From Magicicada septendecula (lineage: Eukaryota; Arthropoda; Insecta; Hemiptera; Cicadidae): a stretch of DNA of 64,000 nt. A program made the position numbers and the translations under genes. The notes under the pieces are model-generated. The model saw only the letters and a program-made list of their open reading frames with translations. It was not told the DNA's origin and ran no database searches. The stretch lies in the NCBI GenBank assembly GCA_034769895.1, contig CM068367.1:689388548-689452547 (forward strand), read 5' to 3'. Shown one piece after another: positions 23,817 to 36,742 of this stretch (its first letter is position 1; each line of letters opens with the position of its first letter).

Positions 23817-24789
23817 TCTGTATGTGCCATACTAAAGTTCATTTTCTCTAAAATAGTTTCTTCTAATATAGTCCAGTTGTCGCCTTCACATATATTAATA
23901 CTTTTAAATTTGTTTGCTTTTCAGGCCATCTAATCTTGTAGTTTACCGTCGTATCTACATTTCATTGCTTCAAAAACAGGTTTTTTCTACCGTTCAATGT
24001 CTAACGCATACTACCATAAAACAGTAGGCCTACACTCTAGTGGCGGTTCTACAGTTTGTAGGTTAATGTAGTGGGCATCTTAGTAAGAGGGAATAACAGT
24101 AGTAGTTAAATGTAATTATTAATTAAATAACTAACAAATAAAACATTCGAAAAAATACTTTGCATTTAACACATAATAGCAGACTACACATCCTATTAAA
24201 TTTCATAAGAAACAGTGCAAGATTACCGGGCGGGGGCTGGCTAGAACACCCACTGTAGTATAGCTGGCTCATTTAAACTGTTACAGTCGGCAGTCACAGC
24301 AACTGTTGTAAGTCGTAATTAAATTTTTTGGTCTCCACCAATGTAGCTACTTTATTACTGCACATGACTAAAACAAAGACAAACGGCAGAATGTTCGTGA
24401 GGCTTGAGGCATGATTGTTTGTTTTACGAGAACAGTTCTACTCTTCAATAATATTTACTGTCGGTAGTCTTCAGTAATTATACTTCCCATGCAAGAGAAC
24501 CGTTTAATCAATTCGATTACGTTATTATATATACTATTGTTTGACTTTATTTCTTACCTTCTCTCTCTTATATTTAACACCTTAGTTTCGGTAAGTTCAC
24601 TTTCAGTTTTCATTGCTAACAGTTATAGAGAGTACTTCCACCATCGTATTAATTCTTTTTCTACTACATCATCAGTAAAGGAAGCACAATGCATTTCAAT
24701 GTATTCTTCTGCCAAGGACATTGTTTTCTCTCATGATTTCAATAACTTCCTCAATGAACATCTTATCAAACACAGAGATAAGGGGCTTC
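23817..24789. other. No gene seen
   Basis: AT-rich. TAGGCCTA at 24025. The frame 24489-24824 (111 codons) is hydrophobic at its start but has no family signature. Confidence 0.45.
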
Positions 24790-24959
24790 CATGCTCTACG
24801 TGCCTCACGATTCTTGCCTACTAAAGAGCCTCACTAAAATCACTAAAGTGCCTCACTAAGATTAGTGAGGCACGTACTTGCCTACTACGTGCCTCACTAA
24901 AATCATCTACAAAAACAAATACACTGGGAGTGTATTTGTTTTTGTAGATGATTTTAGTG
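24790..24959. repeat. Cluster of palindromes and short direct repeats
   Basis: A perfect hairpin has 31-bp arms at 24895-24925 and 24929-24959 around GGG. A second hairpin at about 24848-24873 has GTGCCTCACTA/TAGTGAGGCAC arms. The phrase TTGCCTACTA...GCCTCACTAAAATCA is repeated in direct orientation at about 24816 and 24878. Together these look like repeated template-switch copying. Confidence 0.9.
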
Positions 24960-25156
24960 GCTCAAAAAATCCCAATCGTTCTCTTCAAAATGACGTCTAT
25001 TTTCTTCTTAATTCCAAATAACATTTTTCACCATATCAATATATTTTATGAAGTCAGTAGATGTGGCCTATTCATTCCTTTTATTGCAGTATTACATCCA
25101 AAACTAAAACTGGCTCACTCACTCGCAGTAAGTTGACAAATGAAAGCCGACTACAA

Positions 25157-25410
25157 AGTCTCTAGTAAAGTATAAGGTCACATTGAATTCTGTGACACAT
25201 TAACAAGTTTCTGTAGATATATTTATTTTGGGTCGATGTAATAAAGAAAACCATATCTAATGTTTTAGCTATTACGTTCAAAACTAATATTTAAATTAAG
25301 TTAGTATGTCCATGTTCGATTCGACCACTTAGTAACATAAAATTATTGAAGGAAACCCTAGATTTAAATTATGTATTTAAATATATAAATCATATTACGA
25401 TTCCACTGAT
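25157..25410 (+). repeat. Dispersed repeat, copy 1
   Basis: About 250 bp similar to 27771-28040 in the same orientation. Shared blocks are CTAATGTTTTAGCTATTACG and CTTAGTAACATAAAATT. Identity is roughly three quarters by eye. No coding frame; an unidentified old repeat family. Confidence 0.65.
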
Positions 25411-25930
25411 AGGCCACGGATTTGGAATGGAAATTTAAATACTGAAAACAAGTTTAATTACGAGGAGAGACTTAAAAAACACAGGATTTGTAAGATGCTT
25501 GAACGACACACCGCTTACGAGAAAGAGTCAGACATCATTCACTGCAGTCGCAGATGGTGAAACAAATACAGTACTTATTACCCTTTGTTAATGTTATATA
25601 ATGTATGTAACTATTTTATGTCCAAGTCAGGCAATTTCTCATATTGTTCTGACGAAAGCTTGGAAATGAAGCAAACTTAATTGCTTATTGCAAAATGTCT
25701 TCAAACATTAATTTCAAAGTGACGCAAGTAATGAATGAAAGTTGACGTCGACATTTCGTGAAGCCATTATCAAATGTCATTATTACTACATGGCAAAGAG
25801 AACACGACCACCATTTAACCATCCGTTAGGGTCAAGTACGGCTGAGACGTACCGAGAGTATCCAAGCATTACGGTGCTGACTGACGGGTCAAGTGGATCA
25901 CACTTGAATAATAATACAATTAACCGTTAA
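25411..25930. other. No gene seen
   Basis: AT-rich. The 62-codon frame at 25742-25930 has no motif. Confidence 0.5.
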
Positions 25931-25956
25931 CACACACACGCGCGCGCGCGCGCGCG
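25931..25956. repeat. (CA)n(CG)n simple repeat
   Basis: A short CA run passes into a CG run of about 18 bp. Confidence 0.9.
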
Positions 25957-27770
25957 TATTTATTATAAGAGACCGAGTATGTATAGTCATGAGGCTTTTG
26001 CTTCAGTATTCACAGCTGTGGTCTCAGTTTTCTATCATTAACCCGTTATACCTTGTAGCTGTAGTTAGGAAAATGGCAGTTGTGGTGATGTTGCCATTAA
26101 AATATTTTGGTGGATTATTAAATTTTAATGTTTAGCTTAAAATAAACTACCCAATTAGTAAATTAAAAGATTTTGCTTTTAAACTTAAAATAATCAATTA
26201 AGCTAAAATAAATAATTATATAAATAAATATTTTATTGTGTCTGTGCTCGTCCATGAGTTCACACGCTCTCATGGTAGCAGGCTACGGGCAGGTATCACA
26301 CAATCTGACGCAGCTAGGGTTCTAGTAACCACTTAGCAGCACTACATATTCACTTGCGAAAACATTCATACCGACTTAGATGTTCACATCCAAGTATGTG
26401 TGTGTGTGGGGGGGGGGCAAAAGAGGTAAAGCTCGGGAACAACTGATGAAGTAGTCACTGGTTCAGCTTTGGTAAACGCTTTCAGTACTTAAGTGTCTGT
26501 GATTCCAGCCCATAAGTGGGAACTTGTGCATTTTTAATCGTGTGCATAATGAAATACTTGTAACCATCACGTGTTCACACGTCTGTAGCACACTCGGGAT
26601 TCACACCAATACGTTACAGATATAGATACAGATACAGATACATACATAACGTACAATATATTCGGTCCTTCATAAGGGATTATGTGTAGGCCTGTATACA
26701 AATTTACAAACCGAGCACAAAGTCGGATTAATAAGAGGGAGAAAATTAATTCCTCGAATAGTATCTTCGGAAACTAGTGACTGTTGTGGTACAGTTCATG
26801 TTCCAACAGACCAACTTGTTCAAAAAGGGGAGTAATGGATACAATCAAAAGGAGACGTGGCGGAAAGCGGCACAATAAAAGAAGAGCTTCAAATAGATAA
26901 TTTGAATGATAAGATGAAAATGTGTAGATAAAACTGAATGAACATCGTGTGGGAAATCAAGAAAATAAACAAATACGTAGTAGGCCTAAGGTCAGAAGAC
27001 GTCTAAGTCAAGTAAAGAAGAAATGAGAACCGCAGTGGACGAGATTTGTGAAAATAAATTGAACATGAATAGGGAACATGGTAGCTCGTCAGAGCATTGA
27101 CGTCAATTTATTGGAGACGCAAGTAAGGTGACCAAAGCGAGATTTGTAGGAGTTCTAATTAAGCAAATGAAAGACGGATAATCCAGCTAAACATTAAAAT
27201 TACTGACAGCGAAATAACTGTATTCTGTAGAGGATTTTGTAAATAATGTAACGCAGCATGGAATAAATAACTGCTGTGCTGATTCGGGTGAAAAGGTTTG
27301 CACTAGAATTGAACATAATTGCTGTTCGTACTCTCCATCTCATCAGTGTGAGAAGTAATAAAATTCTGAGTTTGAGTACATAAACGAATATTACTTACAA
27401 ATGGACCAAAGTGATTTATAAACAAAAATTTTGAATTTGACATTTGAAAGCTGCAAGGCCAAATTGATTTGGGTAAGTGAATAATCGGTTTTTTTAAGTT
27501 TCTGGAATTAAACAATTTTGTAATTTTCAGTCGAGTGGAAAATAATGGTTGGAGGAAAACCGTAAACATACAAAAAATGTCTAAACTGTGGAACATTACA
27601 ATGTCAAATCACAAAAATGAGTGCAATGTTCCATTAGATAAAACTACGACGCAGCCGGAAATTTTAAGACGAATTTCAAGCACAACGGAATATTTTTCAA
27701 TTACATTAATCCATGTTAACCGTGAACTTGAATAACCTGCGGCGTAGACAGTAGCGCGCTAGCAGACTAG
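25957..27770. other. No gene seen; small simple repeats
   Basis: TG run then G10 near 26397-26417; GATACA run near 26617-26643; TAGGCCTA at 26981. Frames at 27303-27735 have no known domain. Confidence 0.5.
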
Positions 27771-28040
27771 GAAGTCTCTAGTAAACTTTCAAGGTAAGCA
27801 CCAATCTAGTCACATGGAATTCTGCCGTTCTTATACATTCATTACATAATGTTTCAGTAGGGATATTTATTATGTGCCGACGTAATAAAAAAACAAGATC
27901 TAATGTTTTAGCTATTACGTTCAAAAACTAATACTTAAATTAAGTTTGTATTTCCAAGTTTGATTCAAGCACTTAGTAACATAAAATTGTGGAAGAAAAG
28001 CCTAAATATAAATTACGTATTTAAATACACAAATTATATT
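27771..28040 (+). repeat. Dispersed repeat, copy 2
   Basis: Second copy of the repeat at 25157-25410, same orientation, with small indels. The copies lie 2.6 kb apart. Confidence 0.65.
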
Positions 28041-30958
28041 ATAAACAAAATATAAATATAAATTATTCAAGTAAATATTTGTTCGAATTTTACAATTCAA
28101 GTAAATAATTGCTCGAATTTTACATTTTCTCTTTTTGACTTCGACAGAAACACATTTTGCTATGATATTTACGGCTGAATTCGTTTCACTCATTCGCAAA
28201 CACCTATTTGTATGCAATAAGGCGAAATGTTTACTAGTCAGGTTTTGCAAATGTAGGCATGAGCAATACATTAATTCTGCAGCTACAGTTCGCGACGCGG
28301 AGAGATACAATTGCACGCACCAACACTTTTCTGTCATATGGGGACTTACTCGACATATGCGGATGGCTTACTTATTGTTTAGTAGAATAAGATCACGACG
28401 ATAAAATTTTGAAAATGATTTTCCACCGATTGAATTCATAAATTTTCGTCATTCAGAACAACAGTTAAGTAACTGATGGCTGCTTGATGACAATGCGATG
28501 CTAGCTTTCGCTTAAAAAATATCATTTTTAAGCTTCTTATTTGTTGTGTGGCAGAAGATAACAGGTATGAATTTCTTGTTGAGGGGGGATAGGGAAAATC
28601 AATTTACACCTCTTGCCACTGTGTTTAAAAACCACGATAAACTGAAAATTCTGTCAAAACTATTCTACTTTCCCTACTTTTGGTTGTTTCCATAAATAAA
28701 TTTCATTCACCATTCAACTTAAATATTTCTTCGGAATACAAAGAAACGTTTAGGACAGGCGAAGAGCTGTAAAACGAATAAGATTATTGCAAGATATTTC
28801 ATCGAGTGAATCGTCGTAACAAAATCACGGCTCATCCATGTTAAATAGCTGTCCTTCTTTCGAATATGTTTTGATAATTTCCTCACCGTCTCTAGAACTT
28901 TCCTGATTTACTTGTTTACATCATACCTTGCGAATAGCGGTGTTCGAAGTACACCCTAACTGCGAAATGTGACCGAAAACGCTATTGCTTCTTCTCGAAG
29001 TGCCCTTTGCACTTCAGACTTCCACAAACCTGGAAACACATAAATTTGTATGTCTAACGAATAACGTTTTCTTTAAAGTAGGGGGCCTCATATTCCACAC
29101 GACACTATAGGCCAATGACTGTACATCATCGCCAATGTCTGTCACTTATGTTTCGTTACAGGTGTAAGACATGGATGGGAGCGGAATACAAGTAGCCTAC
29201 CTGGTCGATTTCTCTATATTTCTCTTTACTTTTTGCTGCGTCCGTATCTCTTCCCACATCATTCCTTCTCACTTCTTTCTTCTAAAGTGCTCTTCTTATT
29301 CTCCTTGTCACGTATTTCCTTGTAAAGAGAATGCTTCGTACATTTTCCTTGTTAGGGCCGTTTCACCATACTATTCACAAAGGCTTAAGTGTACGACCTA
29401 TACTGCTAAAGTGAAACTAGAATCCTATTTTACCCTTGACGCCATGTAGCCCTTATATGTTATGTGTACGTAATATGAATCCATGTAGTAAAAGGTAAGA
29501 TGGGTTTACTCATATTTGATTTACACATACTCTGGACTTGCATTAGAGTGATCAGATACTTTTCAAAGGTTTTAAATTATTTAACAAATCGAAGGTAGAT
29601 TCAAATAATATATAGCTGTAGATATATTTCTATTTACCATTATACTCGTAATTTCAGATGATACTAAATCTGGAAATATTACACTTAGAGTGAGATAAAG
29701 GAGCCATGTAATAATTAAACGCAATTTCTGTCCCCAATTAACTTCCTGCGTGAACCCATAAAACCGCTTTTCCGATATAGACTTCCGAGTATTGACATCA
29801 TTTTTTAGACACAACAGAGAAGCATTTAACTATAGACTCATCGAGTCTGATAATGTTTTTTATCTTTATTGCAGACAATTACGCATTATAACTGCCTTAA
29901 TAAAGAAAATGAGAGTATCAACCGGCAAATACGTAAGTAAATTTCCTCGAAATGTTGACATAAGAAAAAAAAACAGACTGTAAAATGATAAATAAGATCA
30001 TTAGTACAGAAACCGGTGGCCTTGTGACTGACTGAAAAATAAATTGAAGATAAAATAATAGCAAGTGAACCCGAAGGTAGATAATTTTGAAGAAGTGTAC
30101 GGGGTTAACGAGTGTCATCAGTCGAGTTTCGTTGCACTGCTGCAGCTGTACCGTTTACTTACGAATCGAATTACTGTAAGTAATGGTTACATAATGAATG
30201 AACGCTAGTAATGACGTGTAATGACCAAAAAACCTTAAACAAAAAAGGATAAAATTAAACAAGTTAGTAGCTCAGGGTCAACGTTACCGCTCTGTGCCCA
30301 CACTGAAACATACACAGGTAACTGTAGACTAAATATGTTGTAAGGGAAAACCAGCCGGTACTTAATCTTCCTAAACCTTTAATAGCAAGTACTCTGCTTG
30401 ACATGTTGCATTTCCTACTATATTTTCTTATATAGAAGGATAACGAACTGCACGTATTTAGTTTAATAGTAGAGATTGAATAACAATATTCATTTTTTCC
30501 ATTGATATTACTGGTCACAGTTTCAGCTTACGAAGAATAACGAGAAACATCTTTGAATAACTCAGAATGTTGACTGGAAGTTGGGAGATGGGATTTCGAC
30601 TATATAATAGTCTTTTCAATTTAAATAAGGATGGTTCATCCTGTCATTTCTTCTTCCTTATCGAAAACTGATCGAGCTGGCAAGACGATCATTCGTGTAG
30701 ATTAGAATTTTGTCTGCCTACTCCCCAGCGCCGTAAAAGAGGTACACCATTGTTAACACAGATGTAAAAGTTTTCTCAGATAAAATTTGGAATTACTCTT
30801 TAAATTCTAAATGACTTTTTCTGCGTAGAATTGGCCTTAGGAATAACTGTAGTTTTAAGTATTCCTATTTGAAGGAAGAAGGTCGCACGCTTGGACAGCC
30901 GAAACACATTCTGTAATAACAGACTGATAAACTAAACTAAAAACTAATTTGCTAATAG
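28041..30958. other. No gene seen
   Basis: AT-rich. Short frames (28002-28404, 29171-29449, 29581-30118) have no recognisable domain. Confidence 0.5.
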
Positions 30959-30959
30959 C

Positions 30960-31024
<65 letters not shown>

Positions 31025-31045
31025 CCATAATAATAATAATAATAA
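30959..31045. repeat. (CAA)n then (TAA)n microsatellite
   Basis: About 67 bp of CAA repeats directly followed by about 18 bp of TAA repeats. Confidence 0.97.
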
Positions 31046-32511
31046 AAGCCGTGCAATAAGAAATTTCTAAAGGGATATTGAAACTTAAAACATTACAGAA
31101 TAAAACATTTTGAAAGCACCTTATGCTATAGAATATCAGATTCCCAGCCTTAGAATAAGTCTACGCCCAGCCTTGATTCTGACCCTTCTTTTATACCGTT
31201 CTATTTATTTTTATGACTTTTACAGTTTTATCCACTATGCCTTCTTTCGTTACCTTTTATTTGCAAGTGTGTCGTATAATGCTTTTCTCACAGTGGGCTT
31301 TACATAGTACCATTTATAGAATAACTAAGAGCGTTGAGACTTTAGTGTCTTAAATAGAATTTGAAACTGGTTCATAGATTTAAACGTTGGGTATCTTCCT
31401 CGGTTGTACCATTTTAACTTTCCCATTTAATCTCTTTCTGTTTACTCCGGCCCAAACACTGTTAGTTTTAAAAATTCTGGCATCAAACTACTTGTCGAGA
31501 ATTTTAAAAACTAAGGAACGTTGTTGGTGAGCCACGATTGATGAGTAGCGACCTTCTGGGGGATGATGTTATCGACGGATCGACAGGTTGCAAGGTAACA
31601 CGTGGAGATACTGATGCCGTTGAAACTACTATAAAACACGAAGAGATAAGAAGATGCAAAAGACAGGAACTCTTGGAATTAGAGTAAAGTGTTAAATGAA
31701 AAATATTAAATCAGAGCAGTGCTCTGTAACACGATGTGTAGAGCTGAGTTAGGAAAGAGACACTAATGTCACACTCGTAGATGTAAGTAAGTAGGATTAT
31801 ATGGTGCACAACAAACTACTTGTTCGTAAACGTCTTCCATATAGGTCATTCTACAGGCCAAGAGCTAACTGTTCATTTTTACGTAAATTAATTATTAGTT
31901 CGACAGTTATCTGACACGCTCACGCAATCATTAATCTACTAATGAAGCACAGAAGTGAAACACAGCGAAAACTATAAATTAATTTGTATCGATTTAACTA
32001 AAACTTTGAAACTAAAATAATGAAAACAGAGCATGAACAACAATTTTTTTTGCCGATTCACTATTTTCTTAAAATGTATGTGCCAGTGACCTTCATTTTT
32101 GGATTCATTAGGTCATTTATTTTTTACTATGGCCTTTACGAATTCTAGTTTAGGCACACTTTCTATCCGAACTGTTGTGTATTCAGCTGTTTATATGTCG
32201 GTGCCTGTTTTCCCTAACAAATTAAGTATGTCGCATATTGCGGAGTTTTTTCTGCCAGAATTACGTTTCTGCTACGATCACTAATCAGTAACTGCCTACT
32301 CGTTTGTGCAAAAAGTGTGCGAATACGGAAGGTTAAATGTTTAACAAACAGCTAAAAAAAATTGTGACAGCGATCAGAAGGCCAACAACATTTAGAGCGC
32401 ATTAAATAATATATGTCTGTTGCATTAATCAAATCCTGTTATCGTTACATAACGGACACGCGTTTGTGTGTGTGTGTGCCGTACTTGTTTTAATTAAATT
32501 TTAATTTGCAG
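31046..32511. other. No gene seen
   Basis: AT-rich spacer. A TG run lies near 32465-32478. Confidence 0.5.
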
Positions 32512-32733
32512 ACTTTCGCAGTGGCGGTACGTCGAGTTACGCAACCGGATTGTTTTTGCAAACCTCTGGTTCCTGGAAAAGTAATGCCAGTACCTTAAGC
32601 AACAGCACTAAGATGGAACGGAATGTATTCAAAATAGAGCAGATACGGCGTAGTCTGTATTAAGAAAGGCAGAAATTATTATGAGATGAAAATAAATGTT
32701 GTCGAACCTTGAAAGACTCTGGCGTCAGACATG
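32512..32733 (+). other. Exon-like segment
   Basis: It is preceded by a pyrimidine-rich acceptor-like sequence ending TTTGCAG at 32511 and followed by a strong donor (ATG|GTAAGT, GT at 32734). The first 110 bp are GC-richer than the surroundings. One frame is open for about 50 codons and then stops, so as a coding exon it could only be terminal. A non-coding exon or chance are equally possible. Confidence 0.15.
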
Positions 32734-32739
32734 GTAAGT

Positions 32740-33260
32740 CCATTAATCAATAATTAAGCGGTGAAAAATTAGCTGTTCAATTGTTAAGTAGCACAGACGT
32801 GTGAGGTAGGTGCAAAAAATAAATTTACACTAGATTAAGAATAACGTAGGCGTTAATGAAAACAGACAATATATATCGTTCTTAATTATTTATAAACATA
32901 TTTTTAATATTCATAACAAACATAATAGTAATGAGCGAAGGGTTTCATACTCCCTGCTGTGAGCTGTATACTGACTCCAATACCTCGTACGTTTACGTCG
33001 AAGATGGCTACCATGGACGTAGATGAAAATTAAGCAGAGGATTCGAAGACCATTCACGTGATATAAGACGGAAATGTTTTACATAAACATAAATCTATAT
33101 ATTAATACGTGAAGAGAAAACTTTGTACCCCTTTTTAAGCATATTGCGCGCACGGAGGAGTGTGAGATTTGGCATAGTTAAAGTTTATATGGAGAAGGAG
33201 TGCAGAAAGCTAAAATTTATATATAATATGTGTTACAAATACATTAAATAAAATAAAACA
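32740..33260. other. No gene seen
   Basis: AT-rich. The segment from about 33120 may already belong to the repeat element that follows. Confidence 0.4.
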
Positions 33261-33269
33261 TTCATTTGC

Positions 33270-34255
33270 ACTTGAAAATTCATTTAAACTTTTTCAAACA
33301 ATGGTAATTGTTAAAAATAAAATAATTTTGTTGCCAGGCAATAAAATAATAATTTTTACTTCCATATTCCTTAAGGAAATGGAAGTATGGTGATGGCAAA
33401 AAAAATCGTGTTCGAGATTATTGCAGATTCTGATTGTACTACACTCAAAACATGAAAAAAGTCGTTTTTCGGAAAGTGTCTGTGTGTGTGTCTATGTGTC
33501 TGTCTGTCTTAGATTTTTTTTCTATGGCAAACTATAACAGCCGCAAATTCAAACAGAATCAAATAATTTTTTGCATACAGCCCTGATTTGTAGAGTACCC
33601 ACGACCTATTGTTTTTGGTGAAGATCGGTTGAGGGAAAGGGGTAGTTTACCGGCAACGGTTTTTTTTATCAAGGGAAATTTTTTTTTTGGCAAACGATAA
33701 CAGCCGCAAATTCAAACAGAATCAAATAATGTTTCGCATACAGCCCTGAATTGTAGAGTTCTCAAGATCTATTGTTTTTGGTGAAGATCGGTTAAGGGGA
33801 AGGGGTAGTTTACCTGCAACATTTTATGTTTTAACAAGGGTATTTTCTATGGCAAACGATAACAGCCGCAAATTCAAACAGAATCAAAAGATTATTTGCA
33901 TACAGCCCTAAATTGTAGAGTTCTCAAGATCTATTGTTTTTAGTGAAGATCGGTTAAGGGAAAGGGGTAGTTTACCAGCAACGTTTTGTTATCAAGCGTA
34001 TTTTCTATGGCAAACGATAACAGCCGCAAGTTCGAACAGAATCAAATAATTTTTTGCATACGTCCCTGAATTGTAGAAATCTCAAGTATTTTCGATTTTG
34101 GTGAACATCGGTTAAGGAGAAGGGGTAGTTTACCTGCAACCTTTTACGTTTTAACAACAGTAAAGTACTTGAAAATGCATTTAAACTTTTTCAAACAATG
34201 GTAATTGTTAAAAATAAAATAATTTTGTTGCCAGGCAATAAAATTATAATTTTTT
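33270..34255. repeat. 160-bp tandem repeats between direct repeats
   Basis: About 88-bp near-identical direct repeats (33270-33357 and 34167-34255, both with TTTTGTTGCCAGGCAATAAA) flank four tandem copies of a 158-163-bp unit. These start near 33526, 33689, 33851 and 34009, each with AACAGCCGCAAATTC and GAAGATCGGTT. A palindrome (ACTTCCATATTCCTTAAGGAAATGG) at 33359-33388 and a TG/TC simple repeat near 33474-33510 lie between. There is no coding frame. It resembles a non-autonomous element with internal tandem repeats; the class is unknown. Confidence 0.85.
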
Positions 34256-34284
34256 CATTTTAATGTAAATTATGTATGAGTATA

Positions 34285-35189
34285 CGAGGTGTGTTCATAA
34301 AAAGACCAAACTTTTTGAGTAACACATCAATCCGCACAAACGACGCGCCGCGACTTTGCGCGCACCTAGCGATAGTTTTTGACAACAAACTACCACTTAT
34401 TGTGTTCCGCTATTAGCAGTAGTCTTTGAGGTATATCACATTGAGTGGGGACGTGCACACGCTGGCCGGCGGATTAGTGACAAAGCGATTAAGAAAGACC
34501 GCGAGAACAACGTGTGCGTATGAAATTTTGCAGCAAAACTAGGTTAAAACTTTTCAGAGACATTCTGGTTTTCAATTAAGCATACGCGGAAGCCTGCGTG
34601 AGGCGAACGATTAGTTTAAGAATTTTTAAAGAGGGAAAAACAATGGTCGGTGCAGATCAAAGCGATATCGAAGATCATGGGAAGAGAGCTCGTGATGTGG
34701 TAATTGTAAATCATCGTTTAAATGCCGATACTTTCTGATAGAATCCATTTAACATCGTAAAATTAAATTTTTATAGAAAAATTTAAATGAATCGTATCAC
34801 TGAAAAATTCTTACTGTGTTTGTTGACGACGATCAGAAAGAGACCCGTTTTGAAATCGGTCAACAACTGCGTACCAATGCAAATGGTAATGAAAACTTTG
34901 GAAGACAATGGAAATAGCTCTGTAAAGATTTTACGAAGTCAGCAGCAAAATTTTATACACTCACGTTGTGTTAAGATCTTCATTCTCACTTCGTTATAAA
35001 TCCGCCGGACGGTGTGTGCCCGTGCCCACTACAGCGCGTGTAGCTCGAAGACTGAAGATCGTGACGGAACAGAGAAAACGGCATTCAGGCGTCAAAACCT
35101 GTCGCTAGCAGCACTTAATTCTGCAGCTCGCTCTATGCGCTAGTTGACGTGCTACACAAATAGTTCGGTCTTTTTTTGAACACACCTCG
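34285..35189 (+). mobile_element. mariner-type element, internally deleted
   Basis: The ends are inverted repeats of about 28 bp (CGAGGTGTGTTCATAAAAAG on the left; CGAGGTGTGTTCAAAAAAAG read inward on the right), with TA on both sides (34283-34284, 35190-35191). The length is 905 bp, shorter than the usual 1.3 kb of mariner. Weak coding traces remain on the plus strand. Confidence 0.85.
34640..35140 (+). pseudogene. mariner transposase fragments
   Basis: Over different frames there is FKEGKTMV followed by RDVVIVNHRLNAD (compare the N-terminal HTH part of mariner transposase), then at about 34818-34895 VDDDQKETRFEIGQQL and NANGNENF. The latter match the stretch just before the first catalytic D in the family. 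The catalytic DD34D region cannot be recognised, consistent with an internal deletion. Many stops. Confidence 0.65.
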
Positions 35190-35297
35190 TACATGTATAA
35201 AATAATATATCGTTCGTGGCAGGTAAGCATATCTCAGTTATGTAATGTTTACGTTTCCATTTTATTATTATGACTACAGCAATAAAAAGGCAGGGAA

Positions 35298-35914
<617 letters not shown>

Positions 35915-36045
35915 TGTACAACGTTATCGGCAACAAAGAAGTAGTTTTTGTTAAAATTCCTTCCCGGGATATTTAGCCGTAGTCCAATGTTTTCTACAAA
36001 ACCAGACGTTTCGGCAATGCCATCGACTTCCATTATCAGTGAAAA
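35915..36045 (-). repeat. Dispersed repeat related to 48650-48742
   Basis: AACGTTATCGGCAACAAAGA, CCTTCCCGGG and TTTAGCC followed by CCAATGTTTTCT are shared with the reverse complement of 48650-48742. On the minus strand it includes CTGATAATGG and, 17 bp on, GGCATTGCCGAAACGTCTGG, a motif of the same general type as the hammerhead-like cores elsewhere in the window. It is probably the end of a retroelement. Confidence 0.6.
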
Positions 36046-36226
36046 TCGAGGGCGATAACGTGAGGTGGTATATGTTAGTGACCACAGTACTGTGGTTAAG
36101 GCTGAAGCAGTAAGTAGAAAGAAGTAGTTTCTATGGTAATATTTCATTTCGAAAATGATTTTAAATTTAAATCTTAGAATATGGAAGTCATGTATGGTTC
36201 TCCATACCGATATTTTCATTTTAGTG

Positions 36227-36320
36227 TACGTTCATACTGCCAATGTCAAACATATAATAGTCTGTCGTTTGTTTACGTTCATACTGCCAATGTCAAACAC
36301 ATAATAGTCTGTGGTCAAAC
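36227..36320 (+). repeat. 47-bp tandem duplication
   Basis: TACGTTCATACTGCCAATGT begins at 36227 and again at 36274. The copies differ at a few positions and lie upstream of the Helitron ORF. Confidence 0.9.
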
Positions 36321-36742
36321 AGTCGCACAGAGTAGAGATTGTCGCCAAAGAATTTTAAAATGTTGCCAACAAATAATTACTGACAGATTGACTGAATGAG
36401 CTGTGAATTTTGTGTGATTTCAAATGTTCCTTTTTCAGTAGTCTGTGGAGTGTATGTCAAGGCAAAAAAGCTTTTATTTTATATTTTGTATATTAGATAT
36501 CTGTGTTTTATATATTAATGTGCAGTTGAAAGTGAAATACAGCTTGCTTAATATACACCTGTTGCAAAAGGAAAATTTTGTAGCAGCAATTTGAATTGAC
36601 TTACTCTCGCCTAATTATTATTGGTGGTTTCAAAACAGTGAGTACATTTTATTATTTTTAAATTACACCCTGTCTAATCTTAGTTTCAGTAATTTCATTA
36701 CATGTTTTTTTTTACATTCAGATATTCGCACCTACTTCCATT
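36321..36742 (+). other. Helitron 5' non-coding sequence, end not resolved
   Basis: AT-rich, with no gene. The 5' TC terminus of the Helitron should lie in or just before this stretch, but I could not identify it. Confidence 0.3.

Noticed and set aside
24489..24824. 111-codon frame with a hydrophobic N-terminus as a small membrane protein
   Set aside because: There is no family motif or homologous frame, and the 3' part runs into the palindrome cluster.
33526..34160. Tandem repeats as a CRISPR array
   Set aside because: The units are head-to-tail 160-bp copies without unique spacers, and the genome is eukaryotic.
36009..36039. CTGATAATG ... GGCATTGCC GAAA on the minus strand as a hammerhead
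   Set aside because: The stem next to GAAA is not adjacent to the first box and CTGATAA departs from the core, so it is kept only as a looser parallel in the findings.
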